Source: an uncultured Prevotellaceae bacterium
GTDB taxonomy: Bacteria; Bacteroidota; Bacteroidia; Bacteroidales; Muribaculaceae
DNA length: 64,000 nucleotides
NCBI GenBank assembly: GCA_900317835.1
Contig: ONIL01000005.1
Span: 1-64,000, forward strand
Reading direction: 5' to 3'
Shown here piece after piece: positions 26,615 to 35,148 of the stretch (positions are counted from its first letter, which is position 1; every line of letters starts with the position of its first letter). A program made the translations under genes and the position numbers. The notes under the pieces are model-generated. The model saw only the letters and a program-made list of their open reading frames with translations. It was not told the origin of the DNA and did no database searches.

Positions 26615-28441
26615 ATGAAACGCATCATCAACATAGCTATATTGCTCCTGACCGTGATGGTTGCCCAGGCGGCGTCTTTTACCGTCGAGGCACCACGACA
26701 GGTCATCGAGGGCAACAAGTTCAACGTCACGTTTGTGCTCAACAACGGCGAGGGCAGCAGTTTCACGCCGCCCGAGGTGACAGGAGCCAAACTGATTTAC
26801 GGCCCCAGCGTGTCGCACAGCTACAGCTCATCTTGGGTTAACGGCAAGTCGAGCAGCAGTTCGAGCGAAGAGTACACAATGATCTACAAGGCCACATCAA
26901 CCGGCAAGTGCCACATCGGGGCAGCATCGATTGTTGTTGGCGGCAAGCGGATGGCGACCAAAGCATTTACCATCGACGTGGTGGCATCGGGAAGCCAACC
27001 CAGCCAGCATTCACAGCAACAGATCACACCTGGAGCGCCCACTCCCTACAGCGACCCGATGACGCAGAGTGCCGACAAGACGGTGAGCGGAAAGGACTTG
27101 TTTGTGCGCATCGAGATGTCAAAACCGCACGTATATGAGCAACAGGCGGTCGTGTGCACCATCAAACTGTACACTAAGTACCAGATCTCACAGTTCATCC
27201 CGACTATACAGCCCTCGTTTGACGGCTTCCTCATCGAGGAAATTCCTGTTCAGCCTAGCCTCAACAAGGTGGAGACACTCAACGGCGAGCGCTACATGAC
27301 GGCCATCCTCAAAAAATGCATCCTCTATCCGCAGCAGAGCGGAAAGTTGACCATTTCATCGGGTAATTATGATGTCAGTGTGGTGCAGTTCGACACCTTC
27401 CGCAGCATCTTCGGCACCATCTCCAAGCCCATCGAGAAAGACCTCAAGGTGACCAGCAACAAGGCTACCATCAACATCCTGCCGTTACCTGAACCCAAAC
27501 CCGCCTCGTTCACGGGTGCTGTGGGCCGTTTTAACGTTACTACCGACCTCAAGCCCGCCACGGGCCTGAAGACCTTCAGCGCTGCGACCTACCGTTACAT
27601 CATCAGCGGCACCGGCAATATCAAGTACATCAAGGCTCCTGAGGTGCAGTTCCCTGACCAGTTTGACGTCTATGATCCCAAAACCGATGTCCAAGTCAAT
27701 GATGGCAGTGGCGACATGAGCGGCAAGGTGGTGATGGACTACACCTTCATCCCGCAGTATGCCGGCGAATTTGATATCCCCGCCAGCGAGTTTTCTTACT
27801 TTGACCCCGAGGCAGGAAAATATGAGACCATCACAATTCCTGCCCGCCACCTGAGCGTGGCCAAGGGTGAGGGCCAACCCAGCAACCACTACCGCATGAA
27901 GAACATGGACATCCGCCCCATCAAGAGCGGTGACCTGAGCCTGAAGAAGGCGCACGGCTACATCGTGGACAACTGGTCCTACTGGTTGTGGTTCCTGTTG
28001 CCGCTGCTGGCACTGGTGGCATTGTTACTGTATTACCGCAAGCAACTCAAAGAACGCGCCGACGTGCGCCGCATGCGCTCCAAGCGGGCCAGCAAGGTGG
28101 CTCAACGTCGCTTGAAGGCCGCTCGCGGCTTTGCTGCCCGTAACGACCGCAGCGGTTTCTACGCCGAGATGCTGAACGCCCTGTGGGGCTACATGAGCGA
28201 TAAGTTGTCGATTCCGGTGAGCGAACTGAGCAAAGATAACATCAATGCCGAGCTCGAGCAGTACGGCATCGACGAGCAGTTGCGCCACGAGGCGATTGAA
28301 CTCATCGACAAGTGCGAGTTTGCCCAATATGCACCCGAATTGGCGTCGGACAACATGAATGCGGTGCTTGACGAGGCCGCAGGCGTTATCGACCGACTGG
28401 AAAGTGTGAAACGCAAAAAATCAACCACTGTGGAGTCATGA
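26615..28441 (+). CDS. batD: BatD, exported beta-rich membrane protein
   Basis: This 608-residue protein has a signal peptide (MKRIINIAILLLTVMVAQA), a long periplasmic beta-rich region (about 20-440) typical of BatD with the opening FTVEAPRQVIEGNKFNVTF, one membrane helix (about 455-475, YWLWFLLPLLALVALLLYY) and a basic cytoplasmic C-terminal domain. ATG 26615 was chosen because 33 codons upstream overlap batC and carry no signal. BatD shares its C-terminal helical pattern with the 318-residue protein at 22717. It overlaps batE by ATGA. Confidence 0.9.
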   Translation: MKRIINIAILLLTVMVAQAASFTVEAPRQVIEGNKFNVTFVLNNGEGSSFTPPEVTGAKLIYGPSVSHSYSSSWVNGKSSSSSSEEYTMIYKATSTGKCHIGAASIVVGGKRMATKAFTIDVVASGSQPSQHSQQQITPGAPTPYSDPMTQSADKTVSGKDLFVRIEMSKPHVYEQQAVVCTIKLYTKYQISQFIPTIQPSFDGFLIEEIPVQPSLNKVETLNGERYMTAILKKCILYPQQSGKLTISSGNYDVSVVQFDTFRSIFGTISKPIEKDLKVTSNKATINILPLPEPKPASFTGAVGRFNVTTDLKPATGLKTFSAATYRYIISGTGNIKYIKAPEVQFPDQFDVYDPKTDVQVNDGSGDMSGKVVMDYTFIPQYAGEFDIPASEFSYFDPEAGKYETITIPARHLSVAKGEGQPSNHYRMKNMDIRPIKSGDLSLKKAHGYIVDNWSYWLWFLLPLLALVALLLYYRKQLKERADVRRMRSKRASKVAQRRLKAARGFAARNDRSGFYAEMLNALWGYMSDKLSIPVSELSKDNINAELEQYGIDEQLRHEAIELIDKCEFAQYAPELASDNMNAVLDEAAGVIDRLESVKRKKSTTVES

Positions 28442-29208
28442 AGCAGATTATCATCACCATCATATTAGCTGTGCTGGCATTGCCCCTAGCTGCCAATAAT
28501 GCCAACATCGACAAGGCCAATCAGGACTACAAGCAGGAATTGTATAACGAGGCTTTGAAACTCTACTTGCAAGAGGCAAAGGATACTGGTGTGTCATCGG
28601 CATTGTATTGCAACATCGGCGACACCTATTACCGCCTCAAGGACAACGTCCATGCCGTGCTTTATTATGAGCGCGCATTGCTGCTTGACCCGTCGAATAG
28701 CGACGCTAGGTTCAATCTTGAGTTTGTGCGCGGCAAGATGCAGCTGCCCGACGACGCAGGCGATTCCTGGTTCAGCAACTGGGTGGACCAGACGGTGAGC
28801 CGCCTGTCGAGCAACACATGGGCCATCATTGCCATCATCACCTTCCTGCTGTTCCTTGCAGGCGTTGCGGCCTATCTGTTCCTTGACAACGTGCTGATGC
28901 GCAAAATTGGCTTCTTTGGCGGTGCCTTACTGATTGTTGCCAGCATCCTGGCCAATCTGGCGGCTTTCCACGTTTATCACAAGGCCACAGGGGGCAACGG
29001 CGCCATCGTGATGCCCGAAAGTGTGACTTTGAGTACCGCACCCCGTGAACCCCGCGACAAGGAGGAAGAAGCCTTCCAACTCCAACAGGGGACACGCGTC
29101 GAGATTGTCGATTCCATTGCCGACAAGACCCATGGCAAGTGGCTGCAGGTTTCAACCGCTGGTGGCCACAAGGCATGGATCAACGCTAAGGAAGTGGAAG
29201 TAATTTAA
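28438..29208 (+). CDS. batE: BatE, TPR and SH3-like protein
   Basis: This 256-residue protein has a signal peptide (about 1-20, ending LPLAANN). TPR helices follow (about 25-95, with ALYCNIGDTYYRLKDNVHA). Two membrane helices (about 123-145 and 150-180) come next, then a C-terminal SH3b-like segment (FQLQQGTRVEIVDSIADK and HGKWLQVSTAGG-KAWI). This layout matches BatE. Its start overlaps the batD stop in ATGA, and the PAP2 gene begins 8 bases after its end. Confidence 0.88.
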   Translation: MKQIIITIILAVLALPLAANNANIDKANQDYKQELYNEALKLYLQEAKDTGVSSALYCNIGDTYYRLKDNVHAVLYYERALLLDPSNSDARFNLEFVRGKMQLPDDAGDSWFSNWVDQTVSRLSSNTWAIIAIITFLLFLAGVAAYLFLDNVLMRKIGFFGGALLIVASILANLAAFHVYHKATGGNGAIVMPESVTLSTAPREPRDKEEEAFQLQQGTRVEIVDSIADKTHGKWLQVSTAGGHKAWINAKEVEVI

Positions 29209-29216
29209 GTTCAGAG

Positions 29217-29882
29217 ATGCTGGAGTACCTGACTAATTTTGACACAACCGCTTTGCTGGCCGTGAACGGGTTCCACAACTTGTTCCAGGACGCGTTGTGG
29301 TGGATGGTGTCGGCCAAGTGGTCATCGCTGTTGATATTATTGGCCCTGCTGTGGGTGCTGCTGCACCAAAATAGGCGCCATGCTATGCTGGTAGTTGTCA
29401 TGCTAGCGTTAGCCTTTGTTGTGGCCGACCAGATTTCATCGGGCATCATCAAGGACATGGTGGAACGGCTACGTCCCACCCATGACCCGTCGCTTGAGTC
29501 GTCGGTCCACGTCGTTAACGGTTATCGTGGTGGCATGTACGGTTTTGTATCCAGCCATGCGGCCAATGCCTTTGCCGCATCAATGCTGATTTCGCTGGTG
29601 TTCCGCCGCAGGTGGGTGGCCATTTCTATATTCACTTGGGCGTTGCTGCAATGCTATAGTCGAGTCTATCTGGGTGTGCACTACCCTGGCGACATTTTGG
29701 GTGGCATTATCGTTGGCCTGCTGTCCGGCTGGCTGGTGTGGCTGCTGATGAGATGGATCGAGCGCCGCTGGCGCATTTCTGGGGGCCATTACACTCGCGC
29801 CGATGAAATCACAATGAGCACATCGGTCGTTGTCACTATCGTCGCCATTGTCACGGCGGCCTTGTGTCAAACGCTGCTGTAG
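29217..29882 (+). CDS. PAP2-family lipid phosphatase
   Basis: This 221-residue membrane protein has six hydrophobic helices and all three PAP2 motifs: K-x6-RP in KDMVERLRPTHD, the SSHAAN variant of PSGH in FVSSHAANAF, and SR-x5-H-x3-D in SRVYLGVHYPGD. Such enzymes remove phosphate from undecaprenyl diphosphate, phosphatidate or lipid A at the membrane; the substrate here is not determined. It is the last gene of the Bat operon by spacing (8 bases). Confidence 0.92.
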   Translation: MLEYLTNFDTTALLAVNGFHNLFQDALWWMVSAKWSSLLILLALLWVLLHQNRRHAMLVVVMLALAFVVADQISSGIIKDMVERLRPTHDPSLESSVHVVNGYRGGMYGFVSSHAANAFAASMLISLVFRRRWVAISIFTWALLQCYSRVYLGVHYPGDILGGIIVGLLSGWLVWLLMRWIERRWRISGGHYTRADEITMSTSVVVTIVAIVTAALCQTLL

Positions 29883-29916
29883 GGGCTTATTATTACGTTA
29901 ATTTTGAATAATTTAT

Positions 29917-29947
29917 TTTGTAATTCGGCCGAAATGCCGTATCTTTG
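29917..29947 (+). promoter_or_regulatory. promoter of the DNA-binding protein and UspA genes
   Basis: TTTG (29917-29920) and TATCTTTG (29940-29947) are 19 bases apart, the best consensus match in the window. The transcript would begin near 29955. Confidence 0.8.
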
Positions 29948-29989
29948 GGGAAAATTAAGGAATTCAACACATTAAATACCTATATCTCT

Positions 29990-30241
29990 ATGTCAAGAAC
30001 TATCACATTCAACGAGCTGCGACGTATCAAGAATCGTCTGCCCGAAGGCTCCATACACATCATCGCCGACAAACTCAACCTGCCGGTTCAGTCGGTGAGA
30101 AATTACTTTGGCGGGTCAAACTATGATATCGGGACCAACATGGGATTCCATCTGGAACCGGGTCCTGATGGCGGACTGGTCGTGCTTGACGACTCTCAGA
30201 TTCTTGACATGGCACTTGAGATACTAGAACAGAAGTCATAA
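29990..30241 (+). CDS. small Bacteroidota DNA-binding protein
   Basis: This 83-residue protein begins RTITFNELRRIKNRLP, followed by IHIIADKLNLPVQSVRNYFGG, a helix-turn-helix-like segment in which NYFGG resembles a DNA-contacting turn. An acidic, glycine-rich end follows (LEPGPDGGLVVLDDSQ). It resembles short proteins annotated as DNA-binding in Bacteroides, but no target is known. ATG 29990 was chosen because the promoter's -7 box lies at 29940-29947, so a longer frame beginning at 29945 would start inside it. The universal stress gene follows 19 bases later, likely on the same transcript. Confidence 0.72.
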   Translation: MSRTITFNELRRIKNRLPEGSIHIIADKLNLPVQSVRNYFGGSNYDIGTNMGFHLEPGPDGGLVVLDDSQILDMALEILEQKS

Positions 30242-30260
30242 ATCCCATCATTTCTCCACT

Positions 30261-31367
30261 ATGGACTGCAACAAGACCAACAACGACCCTAACAGGCTGA
30301 TTACTGTCGCCATCCACACATTTGACCGTGCGGTGGAGCTCAAGAACACCCTTGAAGAAGAAGGCATCGAGGTGAAGCTGCACAACGTCAACCTTGATGA
30401 GAAAGTCCTTGGCTCAGGAGTCAGGGTTCGAATTCGTGAGCGTGACCTGCCTCAAGCGCTGCAAATCATTGAGTCGCCTGAGACCACGACCAGCGACCAA
30501 CGGTGCGTGCTGTTGCCCGTCGATTTCGGCAAGTACTCGCTCAAATCAGTGAAAATCGGCATGGAATACGCCCGTCGCAGCCGTGGCCGCGTGGTGTTGT
30601 TGCACAGTTATATCAACGAGCGCCATACGATGTCGTTGCCCTTTGGTAGCGACCGCTATGAGAGTCCCGAGGATGATTTCAAGACCATCAAGAAAAATGC
30701 TCGTCAGCACATGGACGAGTTCAAGAAGATGATCATGGACAAAATCGCCGCTGGCGAGTTGCCCAAAGTAAAGATAGAGACTAAAGTGACCGAGGGCATT
30801 CCCGAGGAACAAATCCTGCACTATGCCCAGAAGTATGACGTTTCACTCATCGTTATGGGCACCAGCGGCACCAACCGTCGCCGTCAAAATCTGATAGGAA
30901 GCGTGGCCGGCGAGGTGATGGATGCCTGCAAGTTCCCCATTTTCACGGTACCCATCGGCATGCCCGATATCGGCCTAGCCGACATCACGCGGGTGGTGTT
31001 CTTCTCCAACCTCATTCAGCAGGACATGATTTCGTTTGACCGTTTTGCGCGACTGTTTAATATGCGTGGTGTGGAAGTCACCATTATTCCCGTGGTCGAT
31101 AAAAAGGACCGTCGCCTCGTCGATCAGTCTTTGCAACAATTGGTGCAATATTGCCGTGAGCATTATCCTGAATGCACCTTCAAGACCAAGCGCATCGCCG
31201 CCAAGTCGTTTGTCGAGAGCTTCGGGCAGTACGCCCAGGACGAGGGGATCCAGCTCATAGCCGTTCCCAACAAGAAATCGAGCATTTTCTCTCGCCTGTT
31301 CAATCCAAGCATCGCCCATCGCGTCCTTTTCCAGACCGACACGCCAATGCTTGTCGTGCCCGTGTGA
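30261..31367 (+). CDS. universal stress protein with N-terminal DUF2007-like domain
   Basis: This 368-residue cytoplasmic protein has three parts. Residues about 10-75 (VAIHTFDRAVELKNTLEEEG, then ERDLPQALQII) resemble the DUF2007 putative signal-transducing domain. Two UspA-type nucleotide-binding folds follow, the first starting VLLPVDFGKYSLKSVKIGMEY with the G-x2-G-x9-G-S-type loop MGTSGTNRRRQNLIGSVAGEV. The second (about 235-365) is less conserved. UspA proteins help cells survive stress and starvation. The gene follows a small DNA-binding protein gene and ends 7 bases from the convergent membrane-protein gene. Confidence 0.85.
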   Translation: MDCNKTNNDPNRLITVAIHTFDRAVELKNTLEEEGIEVKLHNVNLDEKVLGSGVRVRIRERDLPQALQIIESPETTTSDQRCVLLPVDFGKYSLKSVKIGMEYARRSRGRVVLLHSYINERHTMSLPFGSDRYESPEDDFKTIKKNARQHMDEFKKMIMDKIAAGELPKVKIETKVTEGIPEEQILHYAQKYDVSLIVMGTSGTNRRRQNLIGSVAGEVMDACKFPIFTVPIGMPDIGLADITRVVFFSNLIQQDMISFDRFARLFNMRGVEVTIIPVVDKKDRRLVDQSLQQLVQYCREHYPECTFKTKRIAAKSFVESFGQYAQDEGIQLIAVPNKKSSIFSRLFNPSIAHRVLFQTDTPMLVVPV

Positions 31368-31374
31368 CACTGCC

Positions 31375-31680
31375 CTACTTCATAGGCAGCATGGCGAGCA
31401 GGATAATCCAGCACAGGGCGAGCAGCGCAAACAACGACGACAGCATGTAGAGTTGCCGGCGGATGTAACGGCGCTCAGGACGAACAAAACTACCCCGCAG
31501 AAAAGTATATGCGGCCATAAAAATGAAGCAGTCGTCCACATAGCCCACAATACCCCTACGGTCAAAGTCACCTTGCCACACCAGGTAGGCTATTGCTCCA
31601 ATGATGAGGATGATGCCAATCACGCGGCACACCTTCATGCCTATACTCACCTCAACTTGTCCTTTCTCTTTAAGTTCCAT
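31375..31680 (-). CDS. small membrane protein, DUF1232 (YkvA-like)
   Basis: This 101-residue protein has two or three hydrophobic helices (about 18-36, 50-60 and 79-98). The central segment DFDRRGIVGYVDDCFIFMAAY resembles the DUF1232/YkvA core with its GYVDD motif. Function is unknown. It converges on the uspA-type gene with only 7 bases between stops, and no terminator hairpin is seen there. Confidence 0.65.
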   Translation of the reverse strand: MELKEKGQVEVSIGMKVCRVIGIILIIGAIAYLVWQGDFDRRGIVGYVDDCFIFMAAYTFLRGSFVRPERRYIRRQLYMLSSLFALLALCWIILLAMLPMK

Positions 31681-31700
31681 ATTCTATTGAATATTCTGGT

Positions 31701-31776
31701 TTGATTTGAAATTTGAATTATTCCCCGTGCGTAGCATGGGTAAATCTTGCGACGTTGAATGATGACTCGCCCTCTG
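31701..31776. repeat. dispersed intergenic repeat, copy A
   Basis: About 76 bases match 45689-45765 at roughly four positions in five, counted by eye with two gaps. Shared blocks include GAAATTTGAAT and CCCGTGCG. The copy sits between tex and the DUF1232-like gene. Confidence 0.6.
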
Positions 31777-31802
31777 ACTAGAGTGGACGTACACAACCGG
31801 TT

Positions 31803-33941
31803 TCATTTGGGTTGGTCGATGCCGCGCATCGAGAGGGCGATGCGGCCACGCTCCATGTCGATGCCTGTGACGACGACGCGCACATGCTGGTGAACATGGA
31901 CCTGGCGAGCGGGAGGGAGGCCTCGTTGCGGCATCTGCGACACATGGACAAGGCCATCCTTGTGGATACCCAAATCAACGAAGGCGCCAAACTGTGTCAC
32001 GTTGGTGACGATGCCGTTCAATTCCATGCCTTCGCGCAGGTCCTTGATGTCGTTGACGTTCTCGTCAAATTCCCAAACCTGCACCGTCGAGCGCGGGTCA
32101 CGCCCGGGCTTTTCCAGTTCGCTCATGATGTCGCGCAGTGTGGGCTCACCGACGTCCTGCGACAGGTAGCGAGTCAGGTCAATCTTGTCGCGTTGCGACT
32201 TGTCCTTTATCAGGTCGGTAATGGTGCAACCACAATCACGGGCCATGCGCTCGACCAGTGAATACCGCTCGGGGTGGACTGCGCTGTTGTCCAGCGGATT
32301 ATCACTCTCGGGCACACGCAGGAAGCCTGCTGCCTGCTCAAACGTTTTGGGTCCCAACTTGGGCACCTTCAATAACTGCTGGCGCGAAGTGAAGTGGCCG
32401 TTGGTGGCACGATAGTCCACTATATTCTGGGCCAGGGTGGGTCCTAGGCCAGCGATATAGGTAAGTAACTCCTTGGAAGCCGTATTCACGTTCACGCCCA
32501 CACTATTCACGCAACTCTGCACCGTGAAGTCGAGTGCCTCCTTGAGGCGCGTCTGGTCCACATCGTGCTGGTACTGGCCGACACCAATGGATTTGGGATC
32601 AATTTTCACCAACTCAGCAAGCGGATCAAGCAGGCGACGACCGATCGAAACAGCACCGCGGACGGTCACGTCCTTGTCGGGGAACTCGTCACGGGCAATC
32701 TTGCTGGCACTGTAGATTGATGCGCCATTTTCACTCACGACAAACACGTCGATGTTGCGGCGGTAACGTATCTTCTTCAAGAAGCGTTCGGTCTCACGGC
32801 TCGCCGTGCCGTTGCCAAGGGCAATAGCGTCAATCTTGTAGGCCTCGGTGAGCGTCTGTATCTTCTTCGTTGCACCAGCGATGTCGTTGTGGGGTGCGGT
32901 GGGATAAATCACATCGTGATGCAGCAAATTGCCCTGCTCATCAAGGCAGACGACCTTGCAGCCCGTGCGGAAACCCGGGTCAACAGCCAGCACACGCTTG
33001 TGGCCCAATGGCGGTGCAAACAACAGCTGGCGCACGTTTTGGGCGAAGGTCTCGATGGCCTCGTCATCGGCTTTCTCCTTGGCGGCAGCAGCAAATTCAG
33101 TCTCGATTGACGGCTTGACCAGTCTCTTGAAACTGTCCTCGGCGGCCTCCTCGACCAGTTGTGAAGCCTCGCCATTGCCTTTCACGACAATGCGGGCGAT
33201 ATTGTCGAGCGTGCGGTCATCATTGATCTCAATGCCCACCTTGAGGAAACCTTCCTTTTCACCACGGCGAATGGCCAGCAATTGGTGGCTGGATACGCGC
33301 TTCAACGGCATCGAGTACTCATAATAGTTCTCATAGTTGCGGCCCTCGATCTCCTTGCCCTTGACGAAATGGGACACAAGGCGCGCATCATACTTGAAGC
33401 CACGCCTGACGGCGCCACGCACGGCCTCGTTCTCGCTCACCCACTCGGCAATGATATCCTGGGCTCCTGTAATTGCAGCATCCACATCAGGCACCTTGTC
33501 GCCGTCAACAAATTGACGAGCCCGCTCCTCGATATTGCCGCCACGTTGTGCCATGATAATCTTGGCCAACGGCTCCAGTCCCAGTTGACGGGCAGCCTCG
33601 GCACGGGTTTTGCGCTTGGGCTTGTAGGGCAGGTAGATATCCTCGAGCGTTGTGGCATCCCAGCAGTTGTTGATGCGGTCGGCCAGTTCGGGCGTGAGTT
33701 TGTCCTGCGCCTCGATGGTCTTGAGGATGGTAGCACGACGTTTTTCCAGTTCACGGTAATAGCGCAAGCGCTGGTCAATGGACTGGATGGAGAGTTCATC
33801 GAGATTGCCGGTCGCTTCCTTTCGGTAACGGCTGATGAAGGGGATGGTCGCGCCGTCGTCAAGCAGATTGACGGTTCCTGCCACCTGGTTGACGGGAATA
33901 TTTAGTTCCTGAGAGATGAGGGTCGAGAGTTGAGTTGCCAT
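31803..33941 (-). CDS. tex: Tex family RNA-binding transcriptional accessory protein
   Basis: This 712-residue protein has the Tex layout: an N-terminal helical region with IPFISRYRKEATGNLDE, a YqgF/RNase H-like domain (about 320-420, with LAVDPGFRTGCKVV), helix-hairpin-helix regions (VNVNTASKELLTYIAGLG and VPKLGPKTFEQAAGFL) and a C-terminal S1 RNA-binding domain (about 630-705, GIVTNVTQFGAFVDLGIHKDGLVHVS). Tex proteins bind nucleic acid and influence transcription. It follows a metallophosphoesterase gene by 31 bases and is probably the third gene of that operon. Confidence 0.96.
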   Translation of the reverse strand: MATQLSTLISQELNIPVNQVAGTVNLLDDGATIPFISRYRKEATGNLDELSIQSIDQRLRYYRELEKRRATILKTIEAQDKLTPELADRINNCWDATTLEDIYLPYKPKRKTRAEAARQLGLEPLAKIIMAQRGGNIEERARQFVDGDKVPDVDAAITGAQDIIAEWVSENEAVRGAVRRGFKYDARLVSHFVKGKEIEGRNYENYYEYSMPLKRVSSHQLLAIRRGEKEGFLKVGIEINDDRTLDNIARIVVKGNGEASQLVEEAAEDSFKRLVKPSIETEFAAAAKEKADDEAIETFAQNVRQLLFAPPLGHKRVLAVDPGFRTGCKVVCLDEQGNLLHHDVIYPTAPHNDIAGATKKIQTLTEAYKIDAIALGNGTASRETERFLKKIRYRRNIDVFVVSENGASIYSASKIARDEFPDKDVTVRGAVSIGRRLLDPLAELVKIDPKSIGVGQYQHDVDQTRLKEALDFTVQSCVNSVGVNVNTASKELLTYIAGLGPTLAQNIVDYRATNGHFTSRQQLLKVPKLGPKTFEQAAGFLRVPESDNPLDNSAVHPERYSLVERMARDCGCTITDLIKDKSQRDKIDLTRYLSQDVGEPTLRDIMSELEKPGRDPRSTVQVWEFDENVNDIKDLREGMELNGIVTNVTQFGAFVDLGIHKDGLVHVSQMPQRGLPPARQVHVHQHVRVVVTGIDMERGRIALSMRGIDQPK

Positions 33942-33972
33942 ATTATACTATACTGGATTGACTGGAAAGAGA

Positions 33973-35148
33973 TTATTTCTTTTTCTTGAGGGTGATAACG
34001 GTAATCTCAGGGGTGGCTCCGATGCGCATGGGTGGTCCCACCATACCCGTGCCTATGTTGACATAGAGCCAACGGTCGCCCTCGTTGTAAGCCCCACCCC
34101 ACTCGGGATAACGCAGGCTAGCTGGTGACCAACGCCAGAAGCCCAAGTCAATCATCAGTTGCCAAGCGTGGGTGTGGCCAGCCAGCATGAGGTCTATGTT
34201 GCTGTTGGTAAGGGTATTGGCCCGCCATGCGTAGGGGTTGTGCTGCAATTGGATCTTGAATTTGTTGTCACGCAAGCCATTGTAGGCCTTGACAAGGCTA
34301 CCACGCTTCTCGCCGGGGCGATCACCGAAGTTCTCGGTGCCAATGAGCACAACCTGGTCATCGCCGCGCTTGATGAGGGTGTAGTCGTCGTTGAGCAAAC
34401 GCCATCCCATGCCCGTCTGCAAGTCGCACAAAGCCTTGCGGTCAGCCATTTTCGACATTTCGTCATCCCATTGCACATAGTTGTCATAATCATGGTTGCC
34501 CAGGACCGAGAAAACGCCATCGGGAGCGTGAAGGGTTGACAAAATATCACGGTAGGGCAATGCCTCGTTGGTCTCACGGCTAACGAGGTCGCCTGTGAAG
34601 CAAATCATGTCGGGATGCAAATCGTTAATCGTTTTGATCTGCTTCTCGACAATGGCGGTGCGGCCGTTATAGGTGCCCAGATGGGCATCGCTCCACTGCA
34701 CGATGCGATAGCCGTCGAAGGCATCAGGCAATCGGTCAAACTCCAGTTCCACCTCCTGCACGTCAATCTTGCCAGGCGTGACAATCACCCCCCACCACAT
34801 CACACCAAACACCAGTGCCGCCACGACAAAGGCGCAAACGGACGCCCAGCGACTCTTGATCGCGCGCCCGATGCCATACACTAACAAGCCCAACGCTTTG
34901 GGCACCAAAATGGCAAAGAAGGTGTAGAGCATGTATTGGCTGGCGACAAAAGTGCTGTTGGTGGTTGACGCACTAGATAGGGGCAGCACGCCAATAGCAA
35001 TGACGAGTACAGCCGTCAACGTCGCCAGCAATGCATTGAAACGCATCATCCAGCGATAGCCGTTACGGGACAATCGACGGCAAATGTAAACATCCATGGC
35101 GATGCAGAGCACCGCCATGATGATGAGTCCGACCCAATGAATCTTCAT
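33973..35148 (-). CDS. membrane-anchored metallophosphoesterase
   Basis: This 391-residue protein has four N-terminal membrane helices (about 5-22, 37-58, 70-98, 105-125). A calcineurin-like phosphoesterase domain follows: SDAHLG, TGDLVSRE, GNHDYDN and GHTHAWQ provide the metal ligands. The build resembles YkuE/YaeI-type enzymes that cleave phosphodiester bonds in lipids, but the substrate is unknown. Its start shares one base with the stop of the upstream acyltransferase gene (TAATG), so the two are translationally coupled. Confidence 0.9.
   Translation of the reverse strand: MKIHWVGLIIMAVLCIAMDVYICRRLSRNGYRWMMRFNALLATLTAVLVIAIGVLPLSSASTTNSTFVASQYMLYTFFAILVPKALGLLVYGIGRAIKSRWASVCAFVVAALVFGVMWWGVIVTPGKIDVQEVELEFDRLPDAFDGYRIVQWSDAHLGTYNGRTAIVEKQIKTINDLHPDMICFTGDLVSRETNEALPYRDILSTLHAPDGVFSVLGNHDYDNYVQWDDEMSKMADRKALCDLQTGMGWRLLNDDYTLIKRGDDQVVLIGTENFGDRPGEKRGSLVKAYNGLRDNKFKIQLQHNPYAWRANTLTNSNIDLMLAGHTHAWQLMIDLGFWRWSPASLRYPEWGGAYNEGDRWLYVNIGTGMVGPPMRIGATPEITVITLKKKK

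Noticed and set aside
25780-26790. A minus-strand frame rich in Leu, Val and Ile
   Set aside because: It is antisense to the CAA/GAC/AAG repeats of batC; the hydrophobic product results from those repeats.
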